Notes: generated by a model not told the origin, from the sequence alone. Shown: positions 1 through 10,327, counted from the stretch's first letter. The stretch is 64,000 nt of DNA from Symbiodinium natans (GCA_905221605.1 CAJNDS010001768.1:693823-757822), one strand, 5' to 3'. Numbers and translations: made by a program.

Positions 1-98
1 GTTTAGGGTTTAGGGTTTAGGGTTTAGGGTTTAGGGTTTAGGGTTTAGGGTTTAGGGTTTAGGGTTTAGGGTTTAGGGTTTAGGGTTTAGGGTTTAGG
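1..98 (+). repeat. TTTAGGG array at window edge
   Basis: About 13 near-perfect TTTAGGG units open the window. The G-rich strand reads left to right. At a genuine left chromosome end the plus strand should read CCCTAAA, because the G-rich strand runs 5' to 3' towards the tip. So this array is interstitial or inverted relative to a left telomere. Confidence 0.85.
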
Positions 99-116
99 TC
101 TAGGGTTCAGGGTTCA

Positions 117-239
117 GGTACTTATGAACGAATTCTTACTGCAGTTAAAAATTGTCATATCACCAATATTAGGGCACTTCAGGGGCTTATACGTGGGTTA
201 TACAGCTGTAAGTAGAGTTATGATTGGTTGATAAGTGCC
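117..239. mobile_element. MITE-like subtelomeric repeat, copy 1
   Basis: Begins GGTACTTATGAACG and ends ...GATTGGTTGATAAGTGCC; the ends are imperfect inverted repeats of about 27 bp. It is related to copies at 2434-2529, 2960-3024 and 6477-6577, sharing the core TTAGGGCACTT..GGGGCTTATA..GTGGGTTA. The flank GCCTCCAAGTAT follows, as AACCTCCAAGTA follows copies 3 and 4. No coding capacity; probably a non-autonomous DNA transposon relic. Confidence 0.5.
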
Positions 240-2433
240 ACGGAGCCTCCAAGTATCCCGTGAAGCCAGAAGCCCTGGAATCAACGCTCCGCTTCCAAGC
301 CCTGAACTCAGATATCCGTTCACTAGACTTCGTGTGAAATGGTAACGGGTTTAGGGTTTAGGGTTTAGGGTTTAGGGTTTAGGGTCTAGGACTCTCAAAG
401 ATCGGGTCCCTTTTGGGGTCCTTCTTTTCAGGGCGGTGTACTAGATGTAGGACCCAACAAGGGACCCGAATTCAGAGCCAAAGCCATATGATTTAAGGAG
501 CAATCCGTCATGAAGGGATTAGGGTTTAGGGTTTAGGGTTTAGGGTTTAGGGTTTAGGGTTTAGGGTTTAGGGTTTAGTCGGAGCCTCTTCTCTCCCAAT
601 GCTTGGCCCCCTGTCTTAGGCAGGGGACTTCTCTCGTTAATCAGCCCCTGCAGGCCAGAAGTCCTAAGCCGCGAACTTCTAAACCCCTATACCCTCAAAC
701 CCCTACAACCCGCAACGTCCTCACCTATAGCCCTAACCCTAAGCCCCAAAACACTTTAGGGGTTTGGGGTTTAGGGTTATACCCCTAACACCCTAAACCC
801 CCAAGCACTGAACGCTACAATCGAGAACCTTCAAACCGCCACCCACAACCCGTGCAGCCTTCAAGCTTCAAACCCTGCAATCCTGGGAGATTCCTGACCC
901 CCAGGAGCCCAGCGTTTACGATTCAGGGTTTAGGGTTTAGGGTTTAGGGTGTAGGGTTTAGGGTTTAGGGATTAGGGCTTAGGGTTTAGGGTTTAGGGCT
1001 TAGGGCTTAGGGTCTAGGGTTTATAAGGTTTAGGGTTTAGGGTTTAAGATTTAAGATTCAGGGTTTAGGGTTTAGGTTTTCAGGGTTCAGGGTTTAGGGT
1101 TGAGGGTTCAGGGTTTCTAAACCAAAAAAGCTTCCCTCAACCCTACGCCAAGGAGCTATCATCGACGGCGTCTGGCGCGGAGGCTTCGGGGGTTTGGGGC
1201 TTCAGGGGTTTAGGGTCCCTAAACCCTAAATCCAAACCCCAAGCTCCAAACACCAAACCCCAAGCAGGGCTTAGGCTTCTAAGTCTTTAGGCTGCAAGGT
1301 GGGAGGATGTTCCGTCGGGGTGGCTGGGGAGGCGGGTGGTACAGTTTACCCTAAACCCTAACCCTGAACCCTAAACCCTAAACCCTGAACCCTGCACCCT
1401 GAGCCCTAAACCCTAAACCCTAAACCCTGAACCCTAAACCCGAAACCCTAACTCAGGGCTTTGGTGCTTTGGGGACTTCCAGTTTTTCAGGGTTTGGCTC
1501 CGAGTAGGGAGCTCGGGACTGAACCACCGAGGCTTAAGGGCTTGGCACTTTGGTGTTTCGGGCTTGGGGTTTGGGGTTTAGGGTTTAGGGTTTGGGGTTT
1601 GGTTGGGGTTTGGGGTTTGGGGTTTGGGGTTTAAGGTTTAGGGGCTAGGGTTTAGGGTTCAGGGTTTTTAGGGTTTAGGGTTCAGGGTTTAGGGTTGAGG
1701 GTTTAGGGTTTAGAGTTTAGGGTTTAGGGTTTAGGGTTTAGGGTTTAGGGTCTTGGGGTAGGCGTAGGGCCCGTGTAGGGTTCAGGGTCTCTCTGACAAA
1801 GGGGCATGCTGACTCTAGGTTCTAAACCTGAAACCCCCAAAACCCGAGCTGCAGAAAATGCAACAAATGAGAGAAGAAGGGTCGGTTTAGCGTTAGGGTC
1901 AAGTGTCTCGGTAAAACCGGAAGCGTGGCTGCGAATTCCCTCATTTCCTGCTAGGTCCCCAAACCCTAACCTCTAAACCCCCTAAACCAAAAGCCCCTAA
2001 ACCCCCTAGACCCCCTACAACCAACCACCCTAACACCCTCGCAGTTTTGGCTTCGGAGCTGCATGAACCCTAAACCCCAAACCCTAAAGCCCAGAATTCC
2101 AAGTCTTTCTGAGGACCGAGCCGTAGGAAACCTCGTGGAGGCGAGGGCAGGGAGAGATTGGGGGTGGGGGCTTTGGGTTCAGTGTTTAGGGTTTAGGGTT
2201 TCGGGTAACCAAGCCCAAACCCCAAACCCTAAACCCTAAACCCTAAAACCCTCAACCTGAGACTCTCTAAACCCTAAACCTAATCATCACTCAGCGTTTC
2301 TCGTTCGGGCGCGGAAACGCCGCATGAATTCCATGAGTCGTTTGGGCATGAGGGTTTAGGTTTGGTGGGTGTAGGGTTTAGGGTTTAGGGTTCAGGTTTG
2401 CCTGAGGCCAGAAGTGGCAGGCGGGTCACCCCA

Positions 2434-2529
2434 GGAGTACTTATAACCCCAAGCAGAACTGAACTTATAAGCTCCCTAAGTCCTCCAAGTAAGTTATGAG
2501 TAGACTTACAATTGGGGTTCTAAGTACCC
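2434..2529. mobile_element. MITE-like subtelomeric repeat, copy 2
   Basis: The ends GAGTACTTATAACCCCAA and TTGGGGTTCTAAGTACCC are inverted repeats with few mismatches. The interior GAACTTATAAGCTCCCTAAG resembles the reverse of the family core, so this copy lies in the opposite orientation. It is followed directly by a CCCTGAA/CCCTAAA array. Confidence 0.5.
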
Positions 2530-2534
2530 ATAGG

Positions 2535-2633
2535 TAACCCTGAACCCTGAACCCTGAACCCTAAACCCTAAACCCTAAACCCTAAACCCTAAACCCTAAA
2601 CCCTAAACCCTAAACCCCAAACCCCAAACCCCT
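2535..2633 (-). repeat. CCCTAAA telomeric-type array
   Basis: Starts as CCCTGAA units and becomes perfect CCCTAAA, ending in CCCCAAA variants. The C-rich strand is on plus, which is the orientation expected of a left telomere and opposite to the array at 1-98. Confidence 0.85.
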
Positions 2634-2717
2634 GAACCGAACCTCAAGTCCCCGAAAGCCCTAAACCCGAAACCTTCTATCCTCTAGAAGTTCTACCTTG
2701 GACCCTTGAGGTTGCAG

Positions 2718-2803
2718 GGTTTCGGGTTTAGGGTTTAGGGTTTAGGGTTTAGGGTTTAGGGTTTAGGGTTTAGGGTTTAGGGTTTAGGGTTTAGGGTTTA
2801 GGC
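2718..2803 (+). repeat. TTTAGGG telomeric-type array
   Basis: About 12 near-perfect TTTAGGG units in the G-rich orientation. It lies 85 bases after the opposite-orientation array at 2535-2633. Confidence 0.85.
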
Positions 2804-2959
2804 TTACCCTTGGGCTTGGGGGTCCCTCTTAAGGGTGGGCCCTCTTCGGAGCCTATTAAGGGGAACCTTTCGGGGTACAACCTTAGGGTACGACTGTCTG
2901 AAGGAAGCCATGACCAGCAAAAAACACTAAAAACGCAGAATCTGTACTTGGCTGTTCAT

Positions 2960-3024
2960 GGTACTTATTAACCAACAATTAGGGCACTTAGGGGGCTTAT
3001 AAGTGGGTTATAAGTACAGGTACC
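2960..3024. mobile_element. MITE-like subtelomeric repeat, copy 3 (short)
   Basis: Begins GGTACTTATTAACCAACAA and ends AAGTACAGGTACC. It carries the family core TTAGGGCACTTAGGGGGC and GTGGGTTATAAG. It is shorter than copies 1 and 4, lacking the right-hand ATTGGTCAAT-like terminus, so it is probably truncated. ATGAACCTCCAAGTAT follows, as in the other copies. Confidence 0.5.
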
Positions 3025-3746
3025 ATGAACCTCCAAGTATCCCCCGAACCCCGAGGCCCAAACCCTCCAAACCCAAATCCGCCCTAAACCCTAAAGCCTA
3101 AAACTCATCTTCGCCCCAGTAACCGTAACCACCACAAACTTTCGAAGCCACAATAACCCCAATAACCCGAAGAACCCGAATTCTAGCACCAATAACCCTT
3201 ACCATGACCCCAATAATTAGCCGATAGTCCAACAACCCCAAATCCTAAATCCCAAAAACCCTACACCCTAATGACCCCAAGAACCCCAAGAACCCCAACA
3301 ACCCCAAAGAAACATAACCCTAAACCCCAAACCCGAAACCCAACAATCCTACAGAAGCCACTTGGGCCAGGTGGCTTGACAGCCAAACGGTCGGTCGCTT
3401 CGGTTCCTGGGATCAATCTTCAGTCTCGACGTGTTTGACGAGGGAGAAAAGGAGGGTTTCGGGTTTAGGGTTGAGGGTTTAGGCTTTGGGGTTTCGGGTT
3501 CAAGGTTCCATCCTAGCCACTCAGGGGCGTGTTGTATCACCCCCTGCGGCTTTCATGTTTCAGGTTTCTCTACCCAAAACCTCATCAACCCCTCAGTAGC
3601 CTCGGCCCTAAACGAGCGTTTCAAACACACGCAAACCCGAAACCCTAAACGAGACACAAACCACCGAGCACAAACACACGCAAACCCTAAGCCCTAAGCC
3701 AACCCGGCGAAGAGCCTGAAGGCCTAAAACAAGGGTTAAGGGCTGT

Positions 3747-3823
3747 AGGGTTTAGGGTTTAGGGTTAAAACCCTAAACCCTAAACCCTAAACCCTAAACC
3801 CTAAACCCTAAACCCTAAACCCT
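3747..3823. repeat. Head-to-head telomeric junction
   Basis: TTTAGGG units (about three) run directly into about nine CCCTAAA units through the centre GGGTTAAAACCC. The G-rich strand points into the junction from both sides. This is the arrangement expected when two chromosome ends, or two inverted telomeric arrays, are joined. Confidence 0.8.
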
Positions 3824-5140
3824 AAGGGCCTAGGGCTGTAGGGTTTGGGGTCGAGGGTCGAGGGGTCTAGGTTTCAAAGGTTGCAGGGATGTCATAAAGA
3901 GGAACCGCGGCTTCGAGCGTTCTCACCCCCCCCCCCGCCCCCGGCCCTACACCTTAAGGGCCCTTAAACCCGAAACCCTAAACCCTAAACCCTAAAGGCC
4001 CTGCCCCCACCCCACCTTCCTGAAATCGTTCGGTCTTGAGTTTTGAATGGTGCGGCTTCCTGACTTGTGTGATGTCGTTCATCACGTAGCTTCCTTCGTC
4101 GCGTGGTGTCCCTGAGTCGCGCGAAACCAGGTTCCTAAATCGCCCCTGCTCCAAAAATCCCGGTTTCGTGGTCCTGGCTTCCTGAATTGTCTGCTGGGTT
4201 TAGGGTTCAGGGTTTAGGGTTTAGGGCTTATGGTTTCCTGAATCATCTGCTGGCTTCTGAGTCACACAGGAAGCCCATATCAGGCGACCCCCATGGGACT
4301 CCACACGTGGGGGATGCGACATCTTCACCTCCTGCAACTTCCCTTGGCTAAGGCTCCCTAGTCTCTGCCCGTTTGTTTAGGGTTTAGGGTTGAGGGTTAA
4401 GGGTTAGGGGCGTTTACAGAAAGTTTTCAGGGCTTTTACAAGAACTCTCCAGCTGCAAGCTTCCAGGGCTTACAAAAAACCTTCCGTTTTCCAACCCTTC
4501 AGGGTTTGCAAATCAATCCTTCCCTCCCAAACCCTAAACCCTAAACCCTAAACCCCAAACCCTAAACCCTTAGACGGGCCATGGCTCTGGGCCCCCTCGA
4601 AGCCAAGGCCTTCGACTTCTGCGATCGCGCACTCCAAGGCCGTGTCGACCAGCACTGAGGAGCTTAGGCTGTAGAGCTTAGGCTTTGGGGGTTTGGGGCG
4701 TAGGCCTCCCTAAACCCTAAACCCTAAACCCTAAACCCTAAACCCAAAACCCTAAACCCTAAACCCTTAGGGTTTAAGATTCAGGGTTGTCGGGCTCAGG
4801 CTTGAGGGTTTGGGGGTTTGGGGTAGGTTTTGGGGCTTGGGGTTTAGGTCTTAGGGACTTGGGGGTTTAAAGCTCCGGGTTATGGGGGGCCTCGGGTTTA
4901 GGGTTCAGGGTTTTAGGGCCCAGGGGTCTATAAATACCCCTCACGCGTCAGCTGCTACCTTAACAAGCGGGCGAAACCCTAAACCCTAAACCCAACCCTA
5001 ACCTTGAACCCGAGACCCTTAACCAAACCGTAAAACTTTAGGGTTTCGGACTCAGGGTTCAGGGGCACCCCCCCCCCCCCGCCCCTCCCCCAACTCCCGA
5101 CCATCAAAGACCACAATTCCACAGAAAACGTAGCGAACTG

Positions 5141-5264
5141 ACCCTACACCCTAAACCCTAAACCCTAAGCCCTAAACCCTAAACCCTAAACCCTAAACCC
5201 TAAACCCTAAACCCTAAACCCTAAACCCTAAACCCTAAACCCTAAACCCTAAACCCTAAACCCT
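5141..5264 (-). repeat. CCCTAAA telomeric-type array
   Basis: About 16 near-perfect CCCTAAA units, one of the longest C-orientation arrays in the window. It ends at unique sequence (CCTGCCTGTTGTAG). Confidence 0.85.
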
Positions 5265-5673
5265 GCCTGTTGTAGAAGCCTCCTAGCGGCTTGAGGGTTT
5301 AGAACTTGGGGGTTCAGGGTTTGAAGTCTAGGGCTTCAAGCTTTCCTCAGAGAATATTCCCGGATGTGATCGTCTAGAAGCTATGCCCTAAGTCCTGATG
5401 CCTGAACCCTAAAGCCTAAACCCTCAACCCGAAACCCTAAACCCAGAAGAGGCTAAACCCTGAACCCCGAACCCCGAACCCTAAACCCTAAACCCTAAAA
5501 CCCTAGAACCCTAAAACCCTAAAACCCTAAAACCCTCAAACCCTCAAAAACCCTAAACCGGGATGCTCCCGAGGGGCTCCAGCCGTCCCAGCATCGAGTC
5601 GAGTTCACTTGCCCGGGGCCGTATGCTACCTATCGGGCTTGGGGCTTGCGGACTTCTCGCGTTTAGGACTTGT

Positions 5674-6203
5674 AGGGCTTAGGGTTTAGGGTTTTAGGGT
5701 TTTAGGGTGTTAGGGTCTTAGGGGAGTAGGGTCTTAGGGGAGTAGGTTTTAGGGTTTTAGGGTGTTAGGGTTTTAGGGTTTTAGGGTTTTAGGGCTTTAG
5801 GGTTTTAGGGTTTTAGGGTTTTAGGGTTTTAGGGTTTAGGGTTTTAGGGTTTTAGGGTTTTAGGGTGTGAGGGTTTTATAGGGTTTTGGGGTTTTATAGG
5901 GTTTTAGGGGTTTATAGGGTTTTATAAGGTTTGATATGTTTTTATAGGGTTTTATAGGGTTTTGGGGTTTTAGGGTTTTTAGGGTTTTAGGGTTTCAGGG
6001 TTTCTGGGTTTTAGGGTTTAGGGTTTTAGGTTTTAGGGTTTTAGGGTTTTAGGGTTTTAGGGTTTTAGGGTTTTAGGGTTTAGGGTTTAGGGTTTTAGGG
6101 TTTTAGGGTTTTAGGGTTTTAGGGTTTTAGGGTTTGAGGGTTTGAGGGTTTTAGGGTTTTAGGGTTTTAGGGTTTTAGGGTTTTAGGGTTTTAGGGTTTA
6201 GGG
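5674..6203 (+). repeat. TTTTAGGG octamer variant array
   Basis: About 530 bases dominated by the eight-base unit TTTTAGGG instead of TTTAGGG. There is a degenerate inner stretch (5870-5990) of TTTTATAGGG and TTTTGGGG units. The eight-base unit is homogenised here, so it reflects local tandem amplification and not random mutation of the heptamer. Confidence 0.85.
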
Positions 6204-6476
6204 CGCTTGGGACTTATAGGGTTTTAAGAGCTGCCTACGGCTTGAAATGTACGGCTTAGGGAGGCTTGACAAGACAAAGTTCCGGTTCCGAACCCTAAAC
6301 CCTAAACGAGGTTCTGAGCCAAGCTTTCGCCCTGAAGCCCCCGATGCAAAATCCCTAAACTCTAAACCCTCTAAACCCTAAAGCCCCCCAAACCCCCCTG
6401 AACCCCCAAGCCCTAAACCCTAAACCCCCATCCTAAACCCTGAACCCTAAATGAACCTTAAACCCAAGCTTACTTG

Positions 6477-6577
6477 GTCTTTGTTAACCAATTATGACTC
6501 TACCTATACCCATATTAGAGCTCCTAAGGGGCTGATAAGTGGGTCATTAGTACAGTTATAATTGGTCAATGAGTACC
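6477..6577. mobile_element. MITE-like subtelomeric repeat, copy 4
   Basis: The ends GGTCTTTGTTAACCAATTAT and ATAATTGGTCAATGAGTACC form inverted repeats of about 25-29 bp. The interior CATATTAGAGCTCCTAAGGGGC matches the family core. ATGAACCTCCAAGTA follows, as at copy 3. Confidence 0.55.
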
Positions 6578-6761
6578 ATGAACCTCCAAGTAGGTGTTAG
6601 GGACGCTAAACCCTAAACCCTAAACCCTAGACCCTAGACCCTAGACCCTAGACCCTAAACCCTAAACCCTAAACGAGCCTTAAACCCGGACGCCTTGGAG
6701 CCCCAACCCTTTTGGTATTCATCGCTTGGAGGGCTGACGACCCGGGTTCAGGGCTTTAGGG

Positions 6762-6975
6762 TTTGTTTAGGGTTTAGGGTTTAGGGTTTAGGGTTTAGGG
6801 TTTAGGGTTTAGGGTTTAGGGTTTAGGGGTTAGGGTTTAGGGTTTAGGGTTTAGGGGTTTAGGGTTTCGGGTTTCGGGCTTCGGGTTTCGGGTTTCGGGT
6901 TTCGGGTTTCGGGTTTCGGGTTTAGGGTTTAGGGTTTAGGGTTTAGGGTTTAGGGTTTAGGGTTTAGGGTTTAGG
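6762..6975 (+). repeat. TTTAGGG array with an internal TTTCGGG block
   Basis: TTTAGGG units flank about eight consecutive TTTCGGG units at roughly 6862-6918, then TTTAGGG resumes. The homogeneous variant block again suggests local tandem spread of a mutant unit. Confidence 0.85.
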
Positions 6976-8027
6976 CCTAGGGTTTAGGGCTAAGGCTTAG
7001 GGCCTAGGGCTCAGGGTGGAAGGGACTCTAGCACTTACCAACCCGATTTGGCTTGAGGGCTTTGACCCTAAACCCTAAACCCTAAATCATGCGGTCCCAA
7101 AGGCAACAATGTGCAGCCTGAAACCCCAATTCGCGTCCCAAACCCTAAACCCTAAACCCTAAACCCCAAACCCCAAACCCTAAACCCAGCAAAGCAAAAG
7201 AAGGAACAACATTTTTTCCAGGAACCGCCTGGCCCTCTGCGCTTGGCGGCCTTCAGGGGGCATTTAAGGCTTTAGGGTTTAGGGCTTGTAGGGTTTAGAG
7301 TTTAGGGTTTAGGGTTGCGGGTTTCGGGTTTTGGGTTTGGGGTTTAGGGTTTAGGGTTTAGGGGGTTTAGCGGCTTCAAGGTTGAAGGCTTTCGGGCATT
7401 AACATTTCAGGGTTTAGGGGCTACTGCTTTGGGTTTCAGGTTTAGGTTATGCTGCCTTGGCATTTAGGGCAAAGGGTTCGGTGCCCTAAACCCGAAACCC
7501 TAAACCCTAAACCCTAATCCCCAAGCCCTAAACCCTAAACCCTGTGCAGGGCCTGAGGCATAGAAGCAGCAGGAGGAAGAAGGGCGCGGCAGCGCGAACT
7601 GAAGGTCCAGCCGCTGCGGACATGGAGATGCTCGGCATCTGCTACACTGCGCCTGACGCTCCCTAAAGTAGACAGAGGTTTGAGGGTTTTGGGCTTAGGG
7701 TTCGGGTTTAGGGTTTAGGGTTAGGGTGTAGGGTTGTTCAGGGGAAATTGCAAAGCTGGGCTTCAGGTGATCGTCTGCGGAAGTCTGCAATTGCATGACG
7801 CGCCGCACATGATTAAAGCTTCTGGCGATGCCCTAAACCCAAAACCCCGAACCCTTAACCCTAAACCCCAACCCCCCCCCCCCGAAAAACAGCCCGAGCA
7901 GTAAGCCCTCTGGATTTATAAACTGGATTCCCGACGGGCGCAACGCGCGCTTCCTTTGGAAGCGGCTGCGCTCTTGAGCCGGCTTTTTGGTCAGACGGCG
8001 TCCGATCCTAAGCCCTAATTTGGGGTG

Positions 8028-8128
8028 TAGGGTGTAGGGTTTAGGGTGTAGGGTTTAGGGTTTAGGGCTTAGGGTTTAGGGTTTAGGGTTTAGGGTTTAG
8101 GGTTTATGGTTTAGGGTTTAGGGTTTAG
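8028..8128 (+). repeat. TTTAGGG array (degenerate start)
   Basis: About 14 units beginning as GTGTAGGG variants and becoming TTTAGGG. The 190 bases after it (8130-8320) are unique and include the palindrome TTGGGGGCCCCCAA. Confidence 0.8.
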
Positions 8129-8318
8129 GGCAGACCCTAGTTTGGTGGTTTCCGAAGGTAGGGGTACCTTGTTGGGGTCCTTTTTCTAAGGGAATCCTAC
8201 TATGTGGGGTCCATTTTTGGGGGCCCCCAATTTTCGCAAACCCCCATTTGGGGTGGAGGGTGTAGGCTTTGGGGTTTTGGGTTTAAGGTGTGGCTTGAAA
8301 GGGTTTAGGGCTTAGGGC

Positions 8319-8651
8319 AAACCCTAAACCCTACACCCTAAAACCCTAAAACCCTAAAACCCTAAAACCCTAAAACCCTAAAATCCTAAAATCCCCTAAA
8401 ACCCTAAATCCCTAAAACCCCTAAAGCCCTAAAACCCTAAAGCCCTAAAACCCTAAACCCTAAAACCCTAAAACCCTAAACCCTAAAACCCTAAAACCCT
8501 AAAATCCTAAAATCCCCTAAAACCCGAAAACCCTAAAACCCTAAAACCCTAAAATCCCCTAAAACCCTAAACCCTAAACCCTAAACCCTAAAATACCCTA
8601 AAATCCCCTAAAATCCCCTAAAACCCTAAACCGTAAACCCTAAACCCTAAA
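8319..8651 (-). repeat. CCCTAAAA octamer variant array
   Basis: About 330 bases of CCCTAAAA with interspersed CCCTAAA and ATCCCCTAAA units. It is the reverse-orientation counterpart of the TTTTAGGG array at 5674-6203. A short G-orientation stretch (GGGTTTAGGGCTTAGGG) precedes it, making another near head-to-head arrangement. Confidence 0.85.
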
Positions 8652-8750
8652 CAGCTCAGGGTCAGGTCTCAGCTGGAAGCTGTCTGGAGATCGCCCGACA
8701 AGTGGACTCTTGTTGGGGCGGGGTTCCTTCTGAAAAGGCACCAAAGAGTT

Positions 8751-8849
8751 TTTAGGGTTTAGGGTTTAGGGTTTAGGGTTTAGGGTTTAGGGTTAGGGTT
8801 TAGGGTTTAGGGTTTAGGGTTTAGGGTTTAGGGTTTAGGGTTTAGGGTT
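8751..8849 (+). repeat. TTTAGGG telomeric-type array
   Basis: About 14 near-perfect TTTAGGG units; the last long array before the CA microsatellite that borders the retroelement. The sequence 8850-9090 is unique with no supported gene. Confidence 0.85.
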
Positions 8850-9093
8850 CGGAATATAGGGAACGATGCTCAAAAACCCTACGTACATTAGCGAGTCGCA
8901 CCAGGGAAAGCCCCACCGAACGCGTCAATGCCCATCTGCATATGACAAAAAAAAGACCTAATGAAACCCAAACCCTAAACCCTAAACCCTGATTAAACCA
9001 CAAACTACTTAGGGACTGAAACTCTCTGCCGTCAACTCTCAACCCTAAACCCTACACTCTGAATCCTGAACCCGAAACTTAAAGCTCGAACAC

Positions 9094-9340
9094 ATGCACA
9101 AACGCACAAACGCACAAACGCACAAACGCACAAATGCACAAACGAACACACACACACACACACACAAACACACAAACACACCCCTGCCCATGCCCTCGCC
9201 CACACACCCACACACCCACACACCCACACACCCACACCCACAGACCCACACCCACACACCCACACCCACACACCCACACACCCCGCATCCCCACCCCCAC
9301 ACCCCCCCCACCCACGCACGCACACAAACAAAAAACTAAA
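9094..9340. repeat. CACAAACG octamer and CA/CACACCC microsatellite
   Basis: Starts as repeats of the octamer GCACAAAC, passes into (CA)n and then into ACACACCC and CACCC units. Every open frame here encodes low-complexity Cys/Gly/Val or His/Thr/Pro and is not a gene. Another CA run borders the far side of the retroelement at 16901. Confidence 0.9.
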
Positions 9341-9388
9341 CATGAATGCAGACATGCAGAAATTTAATTAAAACAAGAGAAAAAAAGT

Positions 9389-9556
9389 ACATGAGCACTC
9401 GCCCTCGCAGCTCTCTTTTCCAAGGCCTTGCTACCGCAGTAAGAGTCTAGAGTTGCAGCCGGCAAAAGGAGGTCCACCGTAAAGGGCTCAGCACTCACGC
9501 CCACTGGCGCGGCCGAGTCTGTCAAAGGTGGTTCCAGCAAAAGCACGGCTCTTCCA
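9389..9556. repeat. 168-bp direct repeat, copy A (3' end of DIRS-like element)
   Basis: Appears identical to 9624-9791, offset 235 bases, with a 67-base spacer. It lies at the 3' end of the element beyond the recombinase frame. DIRS/PAT-type elements often carry split direct repeats near their ends, so this may be part of the terminal structure or a simple tandem duplication. Confidence 0.85.
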
Positions 9557-9623
9557 CCACCACGGGAGGGCGGGTGGGAACCAAAAAGCTAAGAGAGGCT
9601 GAGGCTTTGTGCACATGAAAGAG

Positions 9624-9791
9624 ACATGAGCACTCGCCCTCGCAGCTCTCTTTTCCAAGGCCTTGCTACCGCAGTAAGAGTCTAGAGTTGCAGCCGGCAA
9701 AAGGAGGTCCACCGTAAAGGGCTCAGCACTCACGCCCACTGGCGCGGCCGAGTCTGTCAAAGGTGGTTCCAGCAAAAGCACGGCTCTTCCA
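9624..9791. repeat. 168-bp direct repeat, copy B
   Basis: Second copy of 9389-9556. It begins ACATGAGCACTCG and ends GGCTCTTCCA. The apparent identity argues for a recent duplication or gene conversion, in contrast to the decayed coding frames of the element. Confidence 0.85.
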
Positions 9792-9877
9792 AAACTGACG
9801 GCAGCCACAGCGAACGAAGCCGGGCGCTGGTGCTGCACCTGCTATCGCTTAGCCCAGGAAGTTGCATCGGTGTCAAG

Positions 9878-10327
9878 TCAAGCTGGGGGGCTTTGAAGTT
9901 GCGCCAAGAAAATCGCAGCGGCGGACTCAACGCTGCGACGAGCCGAAGCCGGTAAACTTGGCAAGACATTCAACGCAGCCACCTCTTGGAGATAGCTAGC
10001 CAGCGTGTCCTGGTGTCTAAGTCTCATAGCCCATAATAAGTCTGCGATCGGTGCGCGGAGGTGATATTGAAAAACGGCTCCCCCGCCTCGCAGGCCCCCC
10101 GGCGTTAGCTTCAACGTCGCAGGTATGCCCAGTGCAGCCAAAAGTGCGTCCCACCGTCGCCTGTAAGCGGAAGCACTCCAGGGGAAGAGAGGTTCTTCCG
10201 GACCCCAGTCTCGCATCACAACCTCCAGGAACTTGACGAACGGGGCCTCCCTGCAAACGAAATGTTGAACACGCCCGGCTCCGCGCCGCGCCCCGCGGTC
10301 TTGGGAGCCTCTACTCGCACGAAGCAA
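9878..10327 (-). CDS. Tyrosine recombinase, C-terminal catalytic half (frameshifted)
   Basis: Carries the C-terminal catalytic boxes of a tyrosine recombinase. The segment TPGGLRGGG (residues 75-83) matches box II, with Arg80 present but Gly77 where the usual HxxR has His. RLRH (His105) matches the third box, and SYLQE supplies the candidate nucleophile Tyr112. Gly in place of the first His may be a family trait rather than decay, but this cannot be shown here. The first catalytic Arg lies in the upstream frame (10216-11655). The two overlap and switch frame in a GC-rich stretch near 10280-10292, which one base of slippage would explain. The true reading begins at that switch, near residue 16. 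The enzyme would integrate circular retroelement DNA by strand exchange. Confidence 0.7.
   Translation of the reverse strand: MLRASRGSQDRGARRGAGRVQHFVCREAPFVKFLEVVMRDWGPEEPLFPWSASAYRRRWDALLAALGIPATLKLTPGGLRGGGAVFQYHLRAPIADLLWAMRLRHQDTLASYLQEVAALNVLPSLPASARRSVESAAAIFLAQLQSPPA

Larger units (their letters stand above)
1..9090. repeat. Mosaic of interstitial telomere-type repeats with unique islands
   Basis: Short arrays of TTTAGGG (plus strand) or CCCTAAA alternate every few hundred bases with 50-300 base islands of unrelated sequence. Variants such as TTCAGGG, TTTGGGG, TTTCGGG and TTTTAGGG are common, and orientation switches repeatedly. No island holds a credible gene; open frames here are short and rich in Pro/Lys/Thr from the repeats. 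The pattern fits a subtelomeric or telomere-seeded region. The seven-base unit is the plant-type telomere repeat, also used by dinoflagellates and other protists. Purer arrays are listed separately. Confidence 0.9.

Noticed and set aside
1-98. A true chromosome terminus at the left edge
   Set aside because: The repeat orientation is opposite to that expected for a left telomere.
7968-7992. Second spliced-leader relic (CTTGAGCC match)
   Set aside because: Only eight bases match before divergence; expected by chance.
9032-9367. Cys/Gly/Val-rich and His/Thr/Pro-rich frames
   Set aside because: Translations of CA and CACCC microsatellites in several frames at once.
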